Of a stretch of DNA of 64,000 nucleotides, positions 53,318 to 62,564 are shown one piece after another (the first letter of the stretch is position 1; each line of letters starts with the position of its first letter). The notes beneath the pieces are model-generated. The model did no database searches. It was not told the origin of the DNA and worked only from the letters and a program-made list of their open reading frames with translations. Source of the DNA: Alkalicoccus daliensis (GTDB lineage Bacteria > Bacillota > Bacilli > Bacillales > Salisediminibacteriaceae); contig NZ_FNIL01000009.1 of the NCBI RefSeq assembly GCF_900103955.1, positions 84,662-148,661 of the forward strand, given 5' to 3'. The translations under genes were made by a program, and so were the position numbers.

Positions 53318-53665
53318 ATGCGTCAAACGGGTTATTGGCTTTGGGAATTTTCGAAGCTTGTAAGTGTATTGTTTATCATGCTGTTTGCCTACAGTATGTT
53401 AAACGCATTACTGCTGGAGCTGGCAGGAGGGGTTGAACAGCTGGAGGAATCAGGGTTATTTTCCGTGTTTTTCTTATTACAGACTGCAGGCATTCTGTTT
53501 TTAGTAACTGTGTATTATAGAAATAGGCTGCAGAAGTATTCGAAAATAAAAATTTCCTCTCAGGGGCCTCTTTCACCAAAATGGACCCGCAGAATGATTT
53601 CCCTGGGTCTTGCAGCTATCGGGGCTTCTTATGTGATATTAATTATGATCGTTTGGATAGGATAG
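53318..53665 (+). CDS. Small membrane protein, 115 aa
   Basis: Three hydrophobic segments (residues about 13-33, 46-65 and 93-114), with a basic loop before the last. gaaggga about nine bases before the ATG. I do not recognise the family. Lies 13 bases after the previous small gene and 11 bases before the next. Confidence 0.65.
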   Translation: MRQTGYWLWEFSKLVSVLFIMLFAYSMLNALLLELAGGVEQLEESGLFSVFFLLQTAGILFLVTVYYRNRLQKYSKIKISSQGPLSPKWTRRMISLGLAAIGASYVILIMIVWIG

Positions 53666-53676
53666 GAGGAGAACAT

Positions 53677-53850
53677 ATGCTGAAAGCACTTCAGGGAGTA
53701 TTGAGTATCTTTGCATTGATGTCTGTAGTTGCTGTCGTTTTCTTAGATATGCAGGGGTTTGTGTATGCCGCTATAGCTTTTGCGGCCGCAGCGGTCGTTG
53801 TGCAGTTAGTTTCAATTAAAAATAAAAAAAGCGATGCAGCAGAAAGATAA
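53677..53850 (+). CDS. Small membrane protein, 57 aa
   Basis: Two adjoining hydrophobic segments, SIFALMSVVAVVFLD and FVYAAIAFAAAAVVVQLV, with a basic C-terminal tail. The start at 53677 is fixed by taggaggag nine bases upstream. Third of the small membrane gene set; a terminator follows at once. Confidence 0.68.
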   Translation: MLKALQGVLSIFALMSVVAVVFLDMQGFVYAAIAFAAAAVVVQLVSIKNKKSDAAER

Positions 53851-53852
53851 AG

Positions 53853-53887
53853 AAGGCATCATGACGACTGTCATGATGCCTTTGCTG
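53853..53887 (+). terminator. Terminator of the small membrane gene set
   Basis: aaggcatcatgac at 53853-53865 pairs perfectly with gtcatgatgcctt at 53870-53882, loop of four, followed by tgc. Confidence 0.85.
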
Positions 53888-54409
53888 TATTTATTTTTTG
53901 CAGAAAAAAACTCCAAATTATAAGGGACCCAACCGAACCTTCACTTTCCTGCTTCCCTGAGAAATTGTTCCATAGGTCGATATTTTATCGTTGGAACGGA
54001 TCTATGAAGGGACTTTCCGTGAAGTGTTACTGAGATTACTCAACTCATTATTCGCTGCTAGTAAACAAAATGTGTATTACACATCTTTTATGCTCACGGA
54101 ATTAAATGGCTGAGTCTCTTATAATTTGGAATTAATAAACTATTCCCTAAGTATAAATAGGTTAAACCAGAAATTTTTAAAAAGGTGTAGAAATTATTAG
54201 GTGGAAAGTTTCCAGATTCAATCCAGCTGTTAAATTGTACGAATTTAATAAGGCATATCTGCAGCGATTTTCCCAAATTGGATATGAATTTCGCTGCAGA
54301 TATAAACTTTCTGTACCGGCTGTCTTTAATTAATTTCTGCACATTGAGAGTTTCCAAGCCTTCCTGAACTTTGCGCAGCTCATCATCAAGCAGTTAAATC
54401 GACAGCAGC
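53888..54409. other. Gene-free stretch
   Basis: 520 AT-rich bases. The only clear structure is the 13-base inverted repeat at 54255-54303. A minus-strand open frame here looks accidental (no ribosome site, unusual composition). Confidence 0.5.
54255..54303. repeat. Perfect 13-base inverted repeat
   Basis: atatctgcagcga at 54255-54267 is the reverse complement of tcgctgcagatat at 54291-54303, with a 23-base loop. No T run; could be a remnant of a mobile element or a structured RNA. Confidence 0.6.
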
Positions 54410-55363
54410 CTAACCAGTAATAAGTCTGTCAGCTGCAGCTGTACCTGAAAGAAAAGCACTTTCAATTCTTGCCCGCTTACTTGAATCGGCAGGGGAGAGG
54501 AACGCATCTCCTGCTGCATATATCGGAAAGTTATCAAGCTGTAAATATGGCTGTTCATAAACATGGGCGGCTTCCGCATAACGCCACCTTTTTAGCTGTC
54601 CGGAGATAACCTTGCTTTCCAGAAAAGACAGCAGGGAAGTAATTTCATTTAATACTGCCGGATCTTCCAGCTGATAATGGGAAGTGCTCCACTGGCTGTT
54701 CATATAAACACTCAGAATAGAAGAAGAGGATATACCTTTTTGGCTGTTGGAAATAATTTTATCCATGCCTTCAGGCAGATCTTTGTCCAGCAGGCCGGAT
54801 TCACTTAAAGTGATGGAATCCTTCATCTCAAAGAGTCCAACCAGGCATGGGTTATAGGCCCCTGCAGCCAGCTGCGCCCGGACTTTTTCACTTAATCCGA
54901 GTGCTGATTGTTCTATTAAATTTAAAATCTGCGGTACGGGTGCAGTTACAATAGCTGCATCTGCAATAAAAAGCTCCCCATTTTCCGAGGCGAGGGTTAC
55001 AGAGGCTCCATCTGACTCCAGGCGTATAATTTTTTCTTCTAACATTACCGGGAGGCTTTCTGCAGTATTCTTCAGCAGCGAATTCATTCCATTGGTTCCA
55101 CGGTACCGGGGATACTTATCTCTGAACCATTCCTTTGCCCATCCTTCGTACAGCCATTCATCCACTTCTTTTTGAAAAGCTTTTGTCCGTACCGTGAAAA
55201 ACTGTGCGCCGTGATCTGCTTTTCCCTCGTTTATTCTTCTGGTCGCAAGTCTGCCGCCGACACTGCGGGATTTTTCTATAATAAAAGGTGTATGTCCTGC
55301 TTCTTTCAAACGTTTAGCTGCAAATACACCTGCAATTCCACCGCCAATAATAGCTATATCCAC
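54410..55363 (-). CDS. Renalase-like FAD-dependent oxidoreductase
   Basis: 317 residues. The N-terminal FAD-binding motif is IAIIGGGIAGVFAAKRLKEAG, followed by FIIEKSRSVGGRLATRR and DHGAQFFTVR, the hallmark of bacterial renalase-like NAD(P)/FAD proteins. The second FAD segment near the C-terminus is NFPIYAAGDAFLSP. Such enzymes oxidise wrongly reduced NAD(P)H isomers. tgaggtg-like site (gaaagaggtgctg) upstream on the minus strand. Stands alone. Confidence 0.85.
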   Translation of the reverse strand: MDIAIIGGGIAGVFAAKRLKEAGHTPFIIEKSRSVGGRLATRRINEGKADHGAQFFTVRTKAFQKEVDEWLYEGWAKEWFRDKYPRYRGTNGMNSLLKNTAESLPVMLEEKIIRLESDGASVTLASENGELFIADAAIVTAPVPQILNLIEQSALGLSEKVRAQLAAGAYNPCLVGLFEMKDSITLSESGLLDKDLPEGMDKIISNSQKGISSSSILSVYMNSQWSTSHYQLEDPAVLNEITSLLSFLESKVISGQLKRWRYAEAAHVYEQPYLQLDNFPIYAAGDAFLSPADSSKRARIESAFLSGTAAADRLITG

Positions 55364-55756
55364 AATTCAGCACCTCTTTCCGGAAATTTTAATTTTACAT
55401 AAAAAGTTTTTACTAAGCGAATGAATTCATAATTCATTATTAGAGAGTTAATTCCGGATAACGCAGAATAATCTCCACTGCAGATTCATACTTTTCTGCT
55501 CGTTTTCCACTGATTCTTCCATCACGAAGCTCTTTCAGAATAGATTTTCAGATTTCGCTGTTTCCCGCTGGAGATACCATCTTTCGTTTCTCACATTCTC
55601 AAGAATAACGAAAAATTATCCTGCAAGAAATAAGAATTGTTCTTTCAACTGATCTATAAAACTTATTATGAAATTGGATCAACTAAAAGTTACATACAGT
55701 TATTTTAGACATTATTTATTTAAAAAGCATCTTTTGTGCCTCTGTACAGTTGATAT
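55364..55756. other. Gene-free stretch between the renalase-like gene and the capsule operon end
   Basis: About 390 AT-rich bases between genes of the same (minus) strand. It must contain the renalase-like gene's promoter. No repeat family member or structured RNA was recognised. Confidence 0.45.
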
Positions 55757-55798
55757 ACAAAAAGGCTGTTTTGCCAGGAGTTCCTGACAAAACAGCCA
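55757..55798 (-). terminator. Terminator of the poly-gamma-glutamate operon
   Basis: ggctgttttg at 55764-55773 pairs with caaaacagcc at 55788-55797; on the minus strand the stem is followed by a T run. Confidence 0.88.
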
Positions 55799-55809
55799 AT
55801 AAGAATAGT

Positions 55810-57633
55810 TTAATCAGCAGTTTCTATCTGCCATGCACCATTACGGCGGGGATCTCCGCCTCCGTACATACTCGAAACATTTCCTTCTTCATCCGTAACG
55901 AGACCAAGTCCTTGAATTCCTCCGTAAAAAAGAGGGGAGGTGTGAACAACCACAGAATAACGCATTTGTCGCAGCTGTTCTCCTGCTTCAGGATCGAAGT
56001 CATCATCTTCTACGTAAATAACATCATCCTCGTTATAAAAACGGGGATATTCAATCGCTTCCTGCAGGGTCATCTCTTCGTTATTATCATTTAAACCATA
56101 TTGATATCGAAGGTACGTCTGCAGAACCATGGCAGGAATCCGTCGTCCGCCGGGGGAGCCGAGGCCCAGTACAGCACGATCATTTTCTTCAAATATCATA
56201 GGAGATACGAAAGTACGCGGTCGTTTCCCTGCCTCATAATAGTTGGGTGATTCTTCGTTATCACTAAAGTTCGTGAGCTGGTTATTTAAAAAGAATCCGT
56301 TCGTGTACCAGCCGGAACCATAAAATTCACCCAAAGAATGCGTTGCGGAAACCATGCGTCCTTCCTGGTCTACGATAACAAAGTGAGTAGTATGGCGCGC
56401 ATCTGCTGTTTCAGCAGGGGAATCAAACAAATCGATTTCTGAATCATTTACCTGGTCAAAAGAAATATTCTCCATTAAGCCGGCAATATAATCATCAGAT
56501 GTAAGTTCTTCATGGGAAATATCCTCAAATTCCGGATCGCCGAGCGTATCAAGGCGGCTTTCATACGCTACCTTGGTCATTTCGTTTACCAGGTGCATAT
56601 AAAGATGTTCATGCTCGGGATTGTTCGTCAGTTCTTCCATCGTCATTTCCATTAATCCGTCTGATTCCAGCCGGTCCGCCATTTGAAGCACCTGCACGGT
56701 AACTGCACCGGACGATGGAGAAGGGCCGCCATGAACTGTAAGCTCACCAATATCTGCAGAAACTGTGTCTCTCACATATGACTGATAGGAAGCAAGATCT
56801 TCTTCAGTAAACTGCTGTCCATAGCCTACTTCTGAAGTAAGTGCTTCTGCGACAGGTCCTTCATAAAAGCCGGCAGCACCTTGAGACTGGATAAGTTCCA
56901 GCGTATCTGCAAGTTCCTCCTGCACAAGTGTTTCATTTACCTCCAGCGTCTGGCCGCCTGGGAAAAAGAGTTCACGTTCCTGGTCTGTTAATTCAAGCCG
57001 TCTAGCGGCGTTACCAGTAGTTTCATTGAAAATCTGGCCTACTTGGAAGCCTTCTCTTGCAGTAGTCACAGCAGGCTCAAGAAGCTCTTCCCAGGAAAGA
57101 GTGCCATAATCTTCATGCGCAGATTCCATCCCTTTTACAAGACCTGGCACTGCTACTCCACGTTCGGGCCACGCACCGCTTGCAGCAGCAGCTTCCCGGT
57201 AATCGTAACTGAGCGCCCCGTCTTCAGGATCGTGGACCATCATCAGGCCGCCACCGCCAATTCCTGAACCGTACGGCTCCACAACGCCTAACATAAAGGA
57301 GATCGCCACAGCAGCATCGACTGCATTACCGCCGTTCTCCATAATTTCCATACCGACATCAGCAGCCAATGGATGAATGGAACTTACTCCATATACGTTA
57401 ATGGAAGGATCGGATTCTTCATTGCCTGCATTGTTGCCATCATTACCGCCGGTATTTTCTTCCGAAGGGTCTACTTCTACTGTATCAACCTGCCTATCCT
57501 GAAAGTCAGCCCCGGAGTAAGGTTCTCTGTACGGGTCAAACTCTTCTGCAAAGTAAAAGTTCCAGGCAATCAGCCCGACAAAAATGACTGCGGCAGAAAT
57601 ATGTGTCCATTTTAAATAAGGTTTGTAATTCAT
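55810..57633 (-). CDS. capD: Membrane-anchored gamma-glutamyltransferase (CapD/GGT)
   Basis: 607 residues. An N-terminal membrane anchor (about 10-29) precedes an acidic Asn/Gly/Glu spacer (40-76) and the full GGT domain: VSSIHPLAADVGMEIMENGG, GSGIGGGG, the autoprocessing nucleophile threonine in ARHTTHFVIVD, and LGSPGGRRIP. After self-cleavage it forms an N-terminal nucleophile hydrolase. As last gene of a capBCA operon it is expected to cut poly-gamma-glutamate and/or attach it to peptidoglycan as CapD does in B. anthracis. It overlaps capA by four bases. Confidence 0.88.
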   Translation of the reverse strand: MNYKPYLKWTHISAAVIFVGLIAWNFYFAEEFDPYREPYSGADFQDRQVDTVEVDPSEENTGGNDGNNAGNEESDPSINVYGVSSIHPLAADVGMEIMENGGNAVDAAVAISFMLGVVEPYGSGIGGGGLMMVHDPEDGALSYDYREAAAASGAWPERGVAVPGLVKGMESAHEDYGTLSWEELLEPAVTTAREGFQVGQIFNETTGNAARRLELTDQERELFFPGGQTLEVNETLVQEELADTLELIQSQGAAGFYEGPVAEALTSEVGYGQQFTEEDLASYQSYVRDTVSADIGELTVHGGPSPSSGAVTVQVLQMADRLESDGLMEMTMEELTNNPEHEHLYMHLVNEMTKVAYESRLDTLGDPEFEDISHEELTSDDYIAGLMENISFDQVNDSEIDLFDSPAETADARHTTHFVIVDQEGRMVSATHSLGEFYGSGWYTNGFFLNNQLTNFSDNEESPNYYEAGKRPRTFVSPMIFEENDRAVLGLGSPGGRRIPAMVLQTYLRYQYGLNDNNEEMTLQEAIEYPRFYNEDDVIYVEDDDFDPEAGEQLRQMRYSVVVHTSPLFYGGIQGLGLVTDEEGNVSSMYGGGDPRRNGAWQIETAD

Positions 57634-58940
57634 GAGGTTGTTTCCACTCCTTCTAAGACGCCTGCTGCATCAAGATCAACTTTCAATCTGCCATCTTCTA
57701 CGTTCCACCAGTCTGAATCGAGTTCCTTTCTTAACGTCCGGAAAATACGGAAATCATGATAAGGTTTTAATGGTCCTGCAGTTTCGTAGGGCATGGACTC
57801 ACTTAGACGCATTGGCACAAAGGAGAGTTCTTTTGTGCCATCTGCCAGAAAGTCCAGCTGTGCAATGGTTGATTCTTTTGTGCGGGACCACCCCTGGTCA
57901 AACACAAAGTTGCCAAGACTGTTCATGATAATAGAACGGTGGCCATCGCGCCCTTCCATAACTGTCACAGGTTCGAGTACGTGTGAATGGTGACCGATAA
58001 TAATATCAGCCCCGTAGTTGGTCATATACCGGCCCAGGTTTTCCTGCGTTTCATTATAGCCGACTTGATATTCATCACCCCAGTGCACGTGGATCATCAT
58101 TATATCTACGCCGAGACCGCCTTCTTCCTCAGGCAGCTTCGCCTGCTGCAGCCGTTCTCTGAGAAGGGTCAGCCCGACATATTCACTGGTGAAAACACCA
58201 CCGACATAGTCAGAAGCACTGAAGCCCTGTACAAATACGTCTGTGAAACCTAAAATTCCGACAGTTAAGCCATTATCTGTTTCAAAGGTTTTTACACGGG
58301 AGGCGTCAATCTCATTACGTTCTTCTCCCTGCTCCGGACCGTACTCAATCTCTACCGTTTCCTCTTCACTGATATTAAGTGCGTCTCCAATACCTAGTAA
58401 TTCAATGTCTTTATTTCCAGCAACATCAAGCGTATTATCCAAGGATAAATCCCCGAAGTCCAGTGCGTGGTTATTGGCGACGCTGACAGAATCGAACCCG
58501 ACATTTATAAGCGCATCGACGGCATCTGGTTCTGCATATAAATGAATGTCTTTATTATGCAGTTCAGCGTCGTCCATTTCTTCTTCTACCGCGGGATCGT
58601 TTGTATCCAGAATAGGGGACTCAAAATTGCCGGTTACATAATCAGAGTCATCGAAAAACGGTTTTACATAGTTAAAGACACGGTCAATATTCTCATTACT
58701 CTGCTCTGCTGCGTCACGAACGTGACGGCCCATCATCATATCTCCGACCATAGACATCCGGTACTCGACTTCTTCCTCCCGGGTGCTTTCTTCGGGAGCT
58801 TCCGCTGGAATAAACCAGCTGTAGCCGAAGAGAGGAATAGAGAGGACTGCAAAAGCAATGATGGAATCCCGCAGAGCTGTTTTTTTATGTCTTATCTGCC
58901 AGAGCTTCATACGCTCCTGAAATGTAAATTTCTGCTCCAT
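57630..58940 (-). CDS. capA: Poly-gamma-glutamate export protein CapA/PgsA
   Basis: 436 residues. A cytoplasmic basic N-terminus and membrane segment (about 24-43) precede an extracellular metallophosphatase-like domain with MVGDMMMGRHV, SVANNHALDFG, MIHVHWGDEYQ and IIGHHSHVLEP. CapA/PgsA is required for export and assembly of the polymer. Located between capC and capD, consistent with the classical order B-C-A-D. It starts 20 bases after capC. Confidence 0.92.
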   Translation of the reverse strand: MEQKFTFQERMKLWQIRHKKTALRDSIIAFAVLSIPLFGYSWFIPAEAPEESTREEEVEYRMSMVGDMMMGRHVRDAAEQSNENIDRVFNYVKPFFDDSDYVTGNFESPILDTNDPAVEEEMDDAELHNKDIHLYAEPDAVDALINVGFDSVSVANNHALDFGDLSLDNTLDVAGNKDIELLGIGDALNISEEETVEIEYGPEQGEERNEIDASRVKTFETDNGLTVGILGFTDVFVQGFSASDYVGGVFTSEYVGLTLLRERLQQAKLPEEEGGLGVDIMMIHVHWGDEYQVGYNETQENLGRYMTNYGADIIIGHHSHVLEPVTVMEGRDGHRSIIMNSLGNFVFDQGWSRTKESTIAQLDFLADGTKELSFVPMRLSESMPYETAGPLKPYHDFRIFRTLRKELDSDWWNVEDGRLKVDLDAAGVLEGVETTS

Positions 58941-58959
58941 ATTTAGTACTCACCTGCTC

Positions 58960-59409
58960 CTATATTAAGTGGAAAATTGAAATAATTACGAAAGTCAAAA
59001 AGGCTATCACGACGGTGGATGAAAATGTAGGCAGAATACCCTGTTTTTGAATGGAATTGGCGATCAATCCTGGAACAATGACCCCAATCCCCCGGAGCTC
59101 GAAGGTTTCAAATCCTACTAAAGGATACGAAAAGTCCGTAGCCATTTTCAAAATAATTCCTACAGCGAGCATTGCACCGAATTTACGCCGTCCGTATAAT
59201 ACGGTCATTCGCCCGATTAACTGTGTAACGATAAAGTATGTAGCGAGACTTATTGCAGCTACGATCACTAAGTACATAATCTGGTCAAATACAAGTGCCA
59301 GATATCCAGGGACCACCAGTCCTGCTGGAACAATTCCTGTTTTCTCGGCATAGAGGAGTGATAAAAGAACTCCGACAACAATTGCTATATATAAATCAGT
59401 ACCAAACAA
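58960..59409 (-). CDS. capC: Poly-gamma-glutamate synthesis protein CapC/PgsC
   Basis: 149 residues with four to five membrane segments and the PgsC pattern: an opening FGTDLYIAIVVGVLLSLLYA, GLVVPGYLALVFDQ, LYGRRKFGAMLAVGI and GIGVIVPGLIANSIQKQG. Partner of CapB in the membrane ligase. Separated from capB by about 90 bases containing a hairpin. Confidence 0.93.
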   Translation of the reverse strand: MFGTDLYIAIVVGVLLSLLYAEKTGIVPAGLVVPGYLALVFDQIMYLVIVAAISLATYFIVTQLIGRMTVLYGRRKFGAMLAVGIILKMATDFSYPLVGFETFELRGIGVIVPGLIANSIQKQGILPTFSSTVVIAFLTFVIISIFHLI

Positions 59410-59458
59410 ACTTAGCCAACTCCTTTTAAGTTATATTATTAATTGATTACATGTAGAG

Positions 59459-59488
59459 GAGACTGCCCCCGTTCAAAGGAACAGTCTC
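59459..59488 (-). other. Intercistronic hairpin between capB and capC
   Basis: gagactg at 59459-59465 pairs with cagtctc at 59482-59488. No T run follows in the direction of transcription, so an mRNA-stability or processing hairpin is more likely than a terminator. Confidence 0.5.
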
Positions 59489-59500
59489 ACCTTCAGTAAA

Positions 59501-60763
59501 TTAATGCTGCTCTGCAAATACGCGATCCCTGCGTTTAGGGATAAAATCAGCTTTAGCTGCTTTCTTCGGAGCTTGTTTTTTCTGCCTTTCCGTATCCAGT
59601 TCTTCCACAGCGTCCGCAATTTCCTGGCCGCCTCCATGGATGTTGCCGATACCGTAAAGCATTGTCTGATCCGGAAGCTGCTTAATGTGACGGATAATTT
59701 CTTCTGTATTTTCCTTTTCCAGATTAATAAGGTTTCCAGCTGGAATAGTACCTTCCTCAAAAGCTTTCACTACCGGATTTACACTTTTACCCGTTAAAAT
59801 AAGTGTATCTGTCTTTAAGTGGGGGAGGACTTCTTCTGCAAACTGCATTGTACGTTCTACTCTGTCATCACGGCAGTGCATAATAACAGCCCGGTGCTTT
59901 GTTTTGTAATTAGATGACAAAATTTTATTCCATATATTCATTGTGGAAGTGGCATCATTTGCGGCAAACCCATTGAAAAAGTAGCTGGGCTCTCTTGCTT
60001 CTCCGAAAGTGTGAATTCTCATCGCTCCAGGATCGACAGGCGCATTCACCATGCCGCGTTTCGCTGTCTCCCGGTCGATACCCAGAATGTCTGCTACAGC
60101 AAGGCCGATAGCGGCATTCTCAGCGAACATCATATAAGGAAACTGCTGCAGATAGGATTCCTCAATGCCTTCGGTGGAAAAGAATACAACTTCAGAGCCT
60201 TTTTTCTCTGCTTCCCTTCGGAAAAAGCGTGCATATTTCGTTTCCGGCATTACTACATGCCCGTTTTCAGGAATTGTTCTCGCAAAAGCTTCTGCTATCT
60301 GATCCAGTGTAGGACCCATTACATCGAGATGATCTTCGATAATGTTTGTAATAACAGTAATATGAGGTTTTACGAAACGCTCCTCAAAAACTTTCTGATA
60401 TTCAGGATTTACAGCCATGCACTCTGCTACAAAAGTATTAACATTGCGTTTAGCAACTTTTTTGTTGATTATTTTCTGTTCGGAGATATTTGCGCCCTGC
60501 AGGCTGCGTTCAATTGGTTCTTCCTCGTCTCTGTCCCAATAGAAAAGGCGTGGAGAAGTACCAGTTGTTTTCCCGGCAGTACGCTGTCCGTCTTCTTTTG
60601 CAATTCCCATAAGCAGGCGGGTGACAGTGGACTTTCCGCGGATGCCGTTCACCAGTATCCGCATAGGGATTTTATCAATGTGACGTTCCATTCTTCTGCG
60701 TTCATTGAAGCCGATGTAAAGAACGAATAAAGCAAGAATCCCTACGTAAAAAATTTCGTGCAT
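59501..60763 (-). CDS. capB: Poly-gamma-glutamate synthase CapB/PgsB
   Basis: 420 residues of the Mur-ligase-like amide ligase that polymerises glutamate through the gamma-carboxyl using ATP. One N-terminal membrane segment is followed by the P-loop NGIRGKSTVTRLL at about 39-51, FVAECMAVNPEYQ, VITNIIEDHLDVMGPT, the acidic ATP-site motif, and a basic C-terminal tail. The start at 60763 has acaggaggtt upstream; an in-frame ATG at 60799 is less likely. First gene of the operon. Confidence 0.94.
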   Translation of the reverse strand: MHEIFYVGILALFVLYIGFNERRRMERHIDKIPMRILVNGIRGKSTVTRLLMGIAKEDGQRTAGKTTGTSPRLFYWDRDEEEPIERSLQGANISEQKIINKKVAKRNVNTFVAECMAVNPEYQKVFEERFVKPHITVITNIIEDHLDVMGPTLDQIAEAFARTIPENGHVVMPETKYARFFRREAEKKGSEVVFFSTEGIEESYLQQFPYMMFAENAAIGLAVADILGIDRETAKRGMVNAPVDPGAMRIHTFGEAREPSYFFNGFAANDATSTMNIWNKILSSNYKTKHRAVIMHCRDDRVERTMQFAEEVLPHLKTDTLILTGKSVNPVVKAFEEGTIPAGNLINLEKENTEEIIRHIKQLPDQTMLYGIGNIHGGGQEIADAVEELDTERQKKQAPKKAAKADFIPKRRDRVFAEQH

Positions 60764-61039
60764 GATTATTAACCTCCTGTTTTGTAAGTGCCAATCCATA
60801 TTTTTACTTAATCTATTATAAAGTAGCTCCTTTTTATTCTCTTCCCAAAATTATTCCCCATGAACCGGGAAATAACAAAATACATCTATTAATTATAACA
60901 AATATTCGCTGAGAAAAGAAATAAGCACTATCATAAATATCACAAGCATTTCAATTATACGCGCTAACTGCTAAACTGATACGAGAATATTGTCAAAAAA
61001 TCTATAATAGTTTGAAACGTATGAAAGGAATAGTTATGG

Positions 61040-61657
61040 ATGAATAATATATTAGTTTTAACTGCAGTTGAAAAAGAGCGTCAGGCAGCTGCGGAAGCTC
61101 TTGGGAATGATAAGCGGTTTATTTTATCGCTCTGCGGCTTTGGGCCTGTGGAATCTGCTGCTCGGACTATGCAGGAGATATTGAAGCACAAACCTGATCT
61201 GGTAATCAATGCCGGAATCGCCGGTGGCTTCCCAGGCCGTTCGGAGATAGGAGATACGGTTATTGCGACGGAAAGTATATTCGCTGATCTGGGAGCTGAA
61301 TCCGCCGGTGGCTTCCTCGGTACTGCAGAGCTTGGCTTCGGCAGAGACAGATGGAGATCCGCCATTGCAGAAAAATATCAGTTATCCGGTGTCCGGCAAG
61401 GCCAAATTTTAACTCTTTCTACCGCTACCGGTACAGAAACACGTCAGAAAGAGCTTGCCTCCCGCTATCCTGAAGCCATAGCAGAAGCAATGGAAGGAGC
61501 GGGAGCAGCTGCAGCAGCTTCCATTAGAGAAGTGGATTTTCTTGAAATCAGAACGATTTCCAACCTTATCGGCCCCCGGGATAAAGGAAGCTGGGAGCTC
61601 GAAACTGCGTTGAATTCACTTTGTAAATCCATGAAACAACTACAGGAGGTTATATAA
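61040..61657 (+). CDS. mqnB: Futalosine hydrolase
   Basis: 205 residues of the nucleoside phosphorylase/hydrolase fold. It releases hypoxanthine from futalosine to give dehypoxanthine futalosine. Motifs: LVLTAVEKERQAA at the N-terminus, VINAGIAGGFPG, LSTATGTE and MEGAGAAAAA in the substrate site. aaagga lies ten bases before the ATG. It is directly followed by mqnD, marking the futalosine route to menaquinone instead of the classical men pathway. Confidence 0.9.
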   Translation: MNNILVLTAVEKERQAAAEALGNDKRFILSLCGFGPVESAARTMQEILKHKPDLVINAGIAGGFPGRSEIGDTVIATESIFADLGAESAGGFLGTAELGFGRDRWRSAIAEKYQLSGVRQGQILTLSTATGTETRQKELASRYPEAIAEAMEGAGAAAAASIREVDFLEIRTISNLIGPRDKGSWELETALNSLCKSMKQLQEVI

Positions 61658-62509
61658 ATGAACATCGCATTTTCTCCATGTCCAAATGACACATTTATTT
61701 TTCATGATTTAGTAAAAGGCAGGCTCCCTGGTTTTGAAAAAGTAGACGTTACTTATGCAGACATAGATAAAACTAACAGGTGGGCAGCAGAGAAAGAAGG
61801 GCCGGAAGTCATGAAAATCTCATTTGCAGCATTTCCCTATGTAGCGGATGATTATCAGCTGATTCAATGCGGCGGAGCACTGGGAAGAGGATGTGGGCCG
61901 CTGCTTCTAACCCGCGACAGCGAGGTTTCAGCAGATTGGCAGTCGAAAACAATTGCTGTGCCGAGCGATCGTTCCACTGCTTATATGCTGTTCAGATTAT
62001 GGCAGACACAGACATATCAGGAAAAGAAAGCAAAAATAGTCGTGCTTCCGTTTGACGAAATAATGCCTGCTGTACAGGAAGGGAAAGTAGATGCTGGACT
62101 CGTCATCCATGAAGCACGCTTTACTTATCACAAATACGGGCTGGAAAAAATGGTGGACCTTGGTGACTGGTGGGAAGAGGATACAGGAGCGCCAATTCCA
62201 CTGGGCGCTATTATTGCAAGGAAGGATGTTGACAGCGACAAACTTTCTGCTGCAATACGAACCTCATTAGCCCGGGCCTGGGAAAATCCAGAGCAGACGA
62301 TGGACTATGTAATGGAACATGCTCAGGAAATGTCAGAAGAAGTCGCGAAATCACATATAGAATTATATGTTAATGAATTCTCGATGGCGCTCGGAGGAAA
62401 GGGAAGACATGCAGTGGAATCCCTGTTGAGCAGAGCAGCAAAAGAAGGTCTTGTGCCGGAAGTGGAATGGGAAAAGGTCTGGAATTTTAATTATCAGAGC
62501 AAAGTATAA
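61658..62509 (+). CDS. mqnD: 1,4-dihydroxy-6-naphthoate synthase
   Basis: 283 residues of a periplasmic-binding-protein-like enzyme that converts cyclic dehypoxanthine futalosine to 1,4-dihydroxy-6-naphthoate. Motifs: IAFSPCPNDTFIFHDLVKG at the N-terminus, ISFAAFPYVADDYQLI, GRGCGPLLLTR and DAGLVIHEARFTYHKYGL with the likely catalytic histidine. Directly downstream of mqnB without intergenic space. mqnA and mqnC are not in the window. Confidence 0.94.
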   Translation: MNIAFSPCPNDTFIFHDLVKGRLPGFEKVDVTYADIDKTNRWAAEKEGPEVMKISFAAFPYVADDYQLIQCGGALGRGCGPLLLTRDSEVSADWQSKTIAVPSDRSTAYMLFRLWQTQTYQEKKAKIVVLPFDEIMPAVQEGKVDAGLVIHEARFTYHKYGLEKMVDLGDWWEEDTGAPIPLGAIIARKDVDSDKLSAAIRTSLARAWENPEQTMDYVMEHAQEMSEEVAKSHIELYVNEFSMALGGKGRHAVESLLSRAAKEGLVPEVEWEKVWNFNYQSKV

Positions 62510-62564
62510 AATTAAAGTAATGTTTATTAGAAAGATGCCAGTCCGTTTTTGTCAGAATACTAAT

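Noticed and set aside
54094..54357. Minus-strand open frame of 87 codons in the gap before the renalase-like gene
   Set aside because: No ribosome site, composition follows the AT-rich gap, and it spans the 13-base inverted repeat; it looks accidental.
59459..59488. capB-capC hairpin considered as an intrinsic terminator
   Set aside because: No T run follows on the minus strand, and ending transcription there would cut off the rest of the capsule operon.
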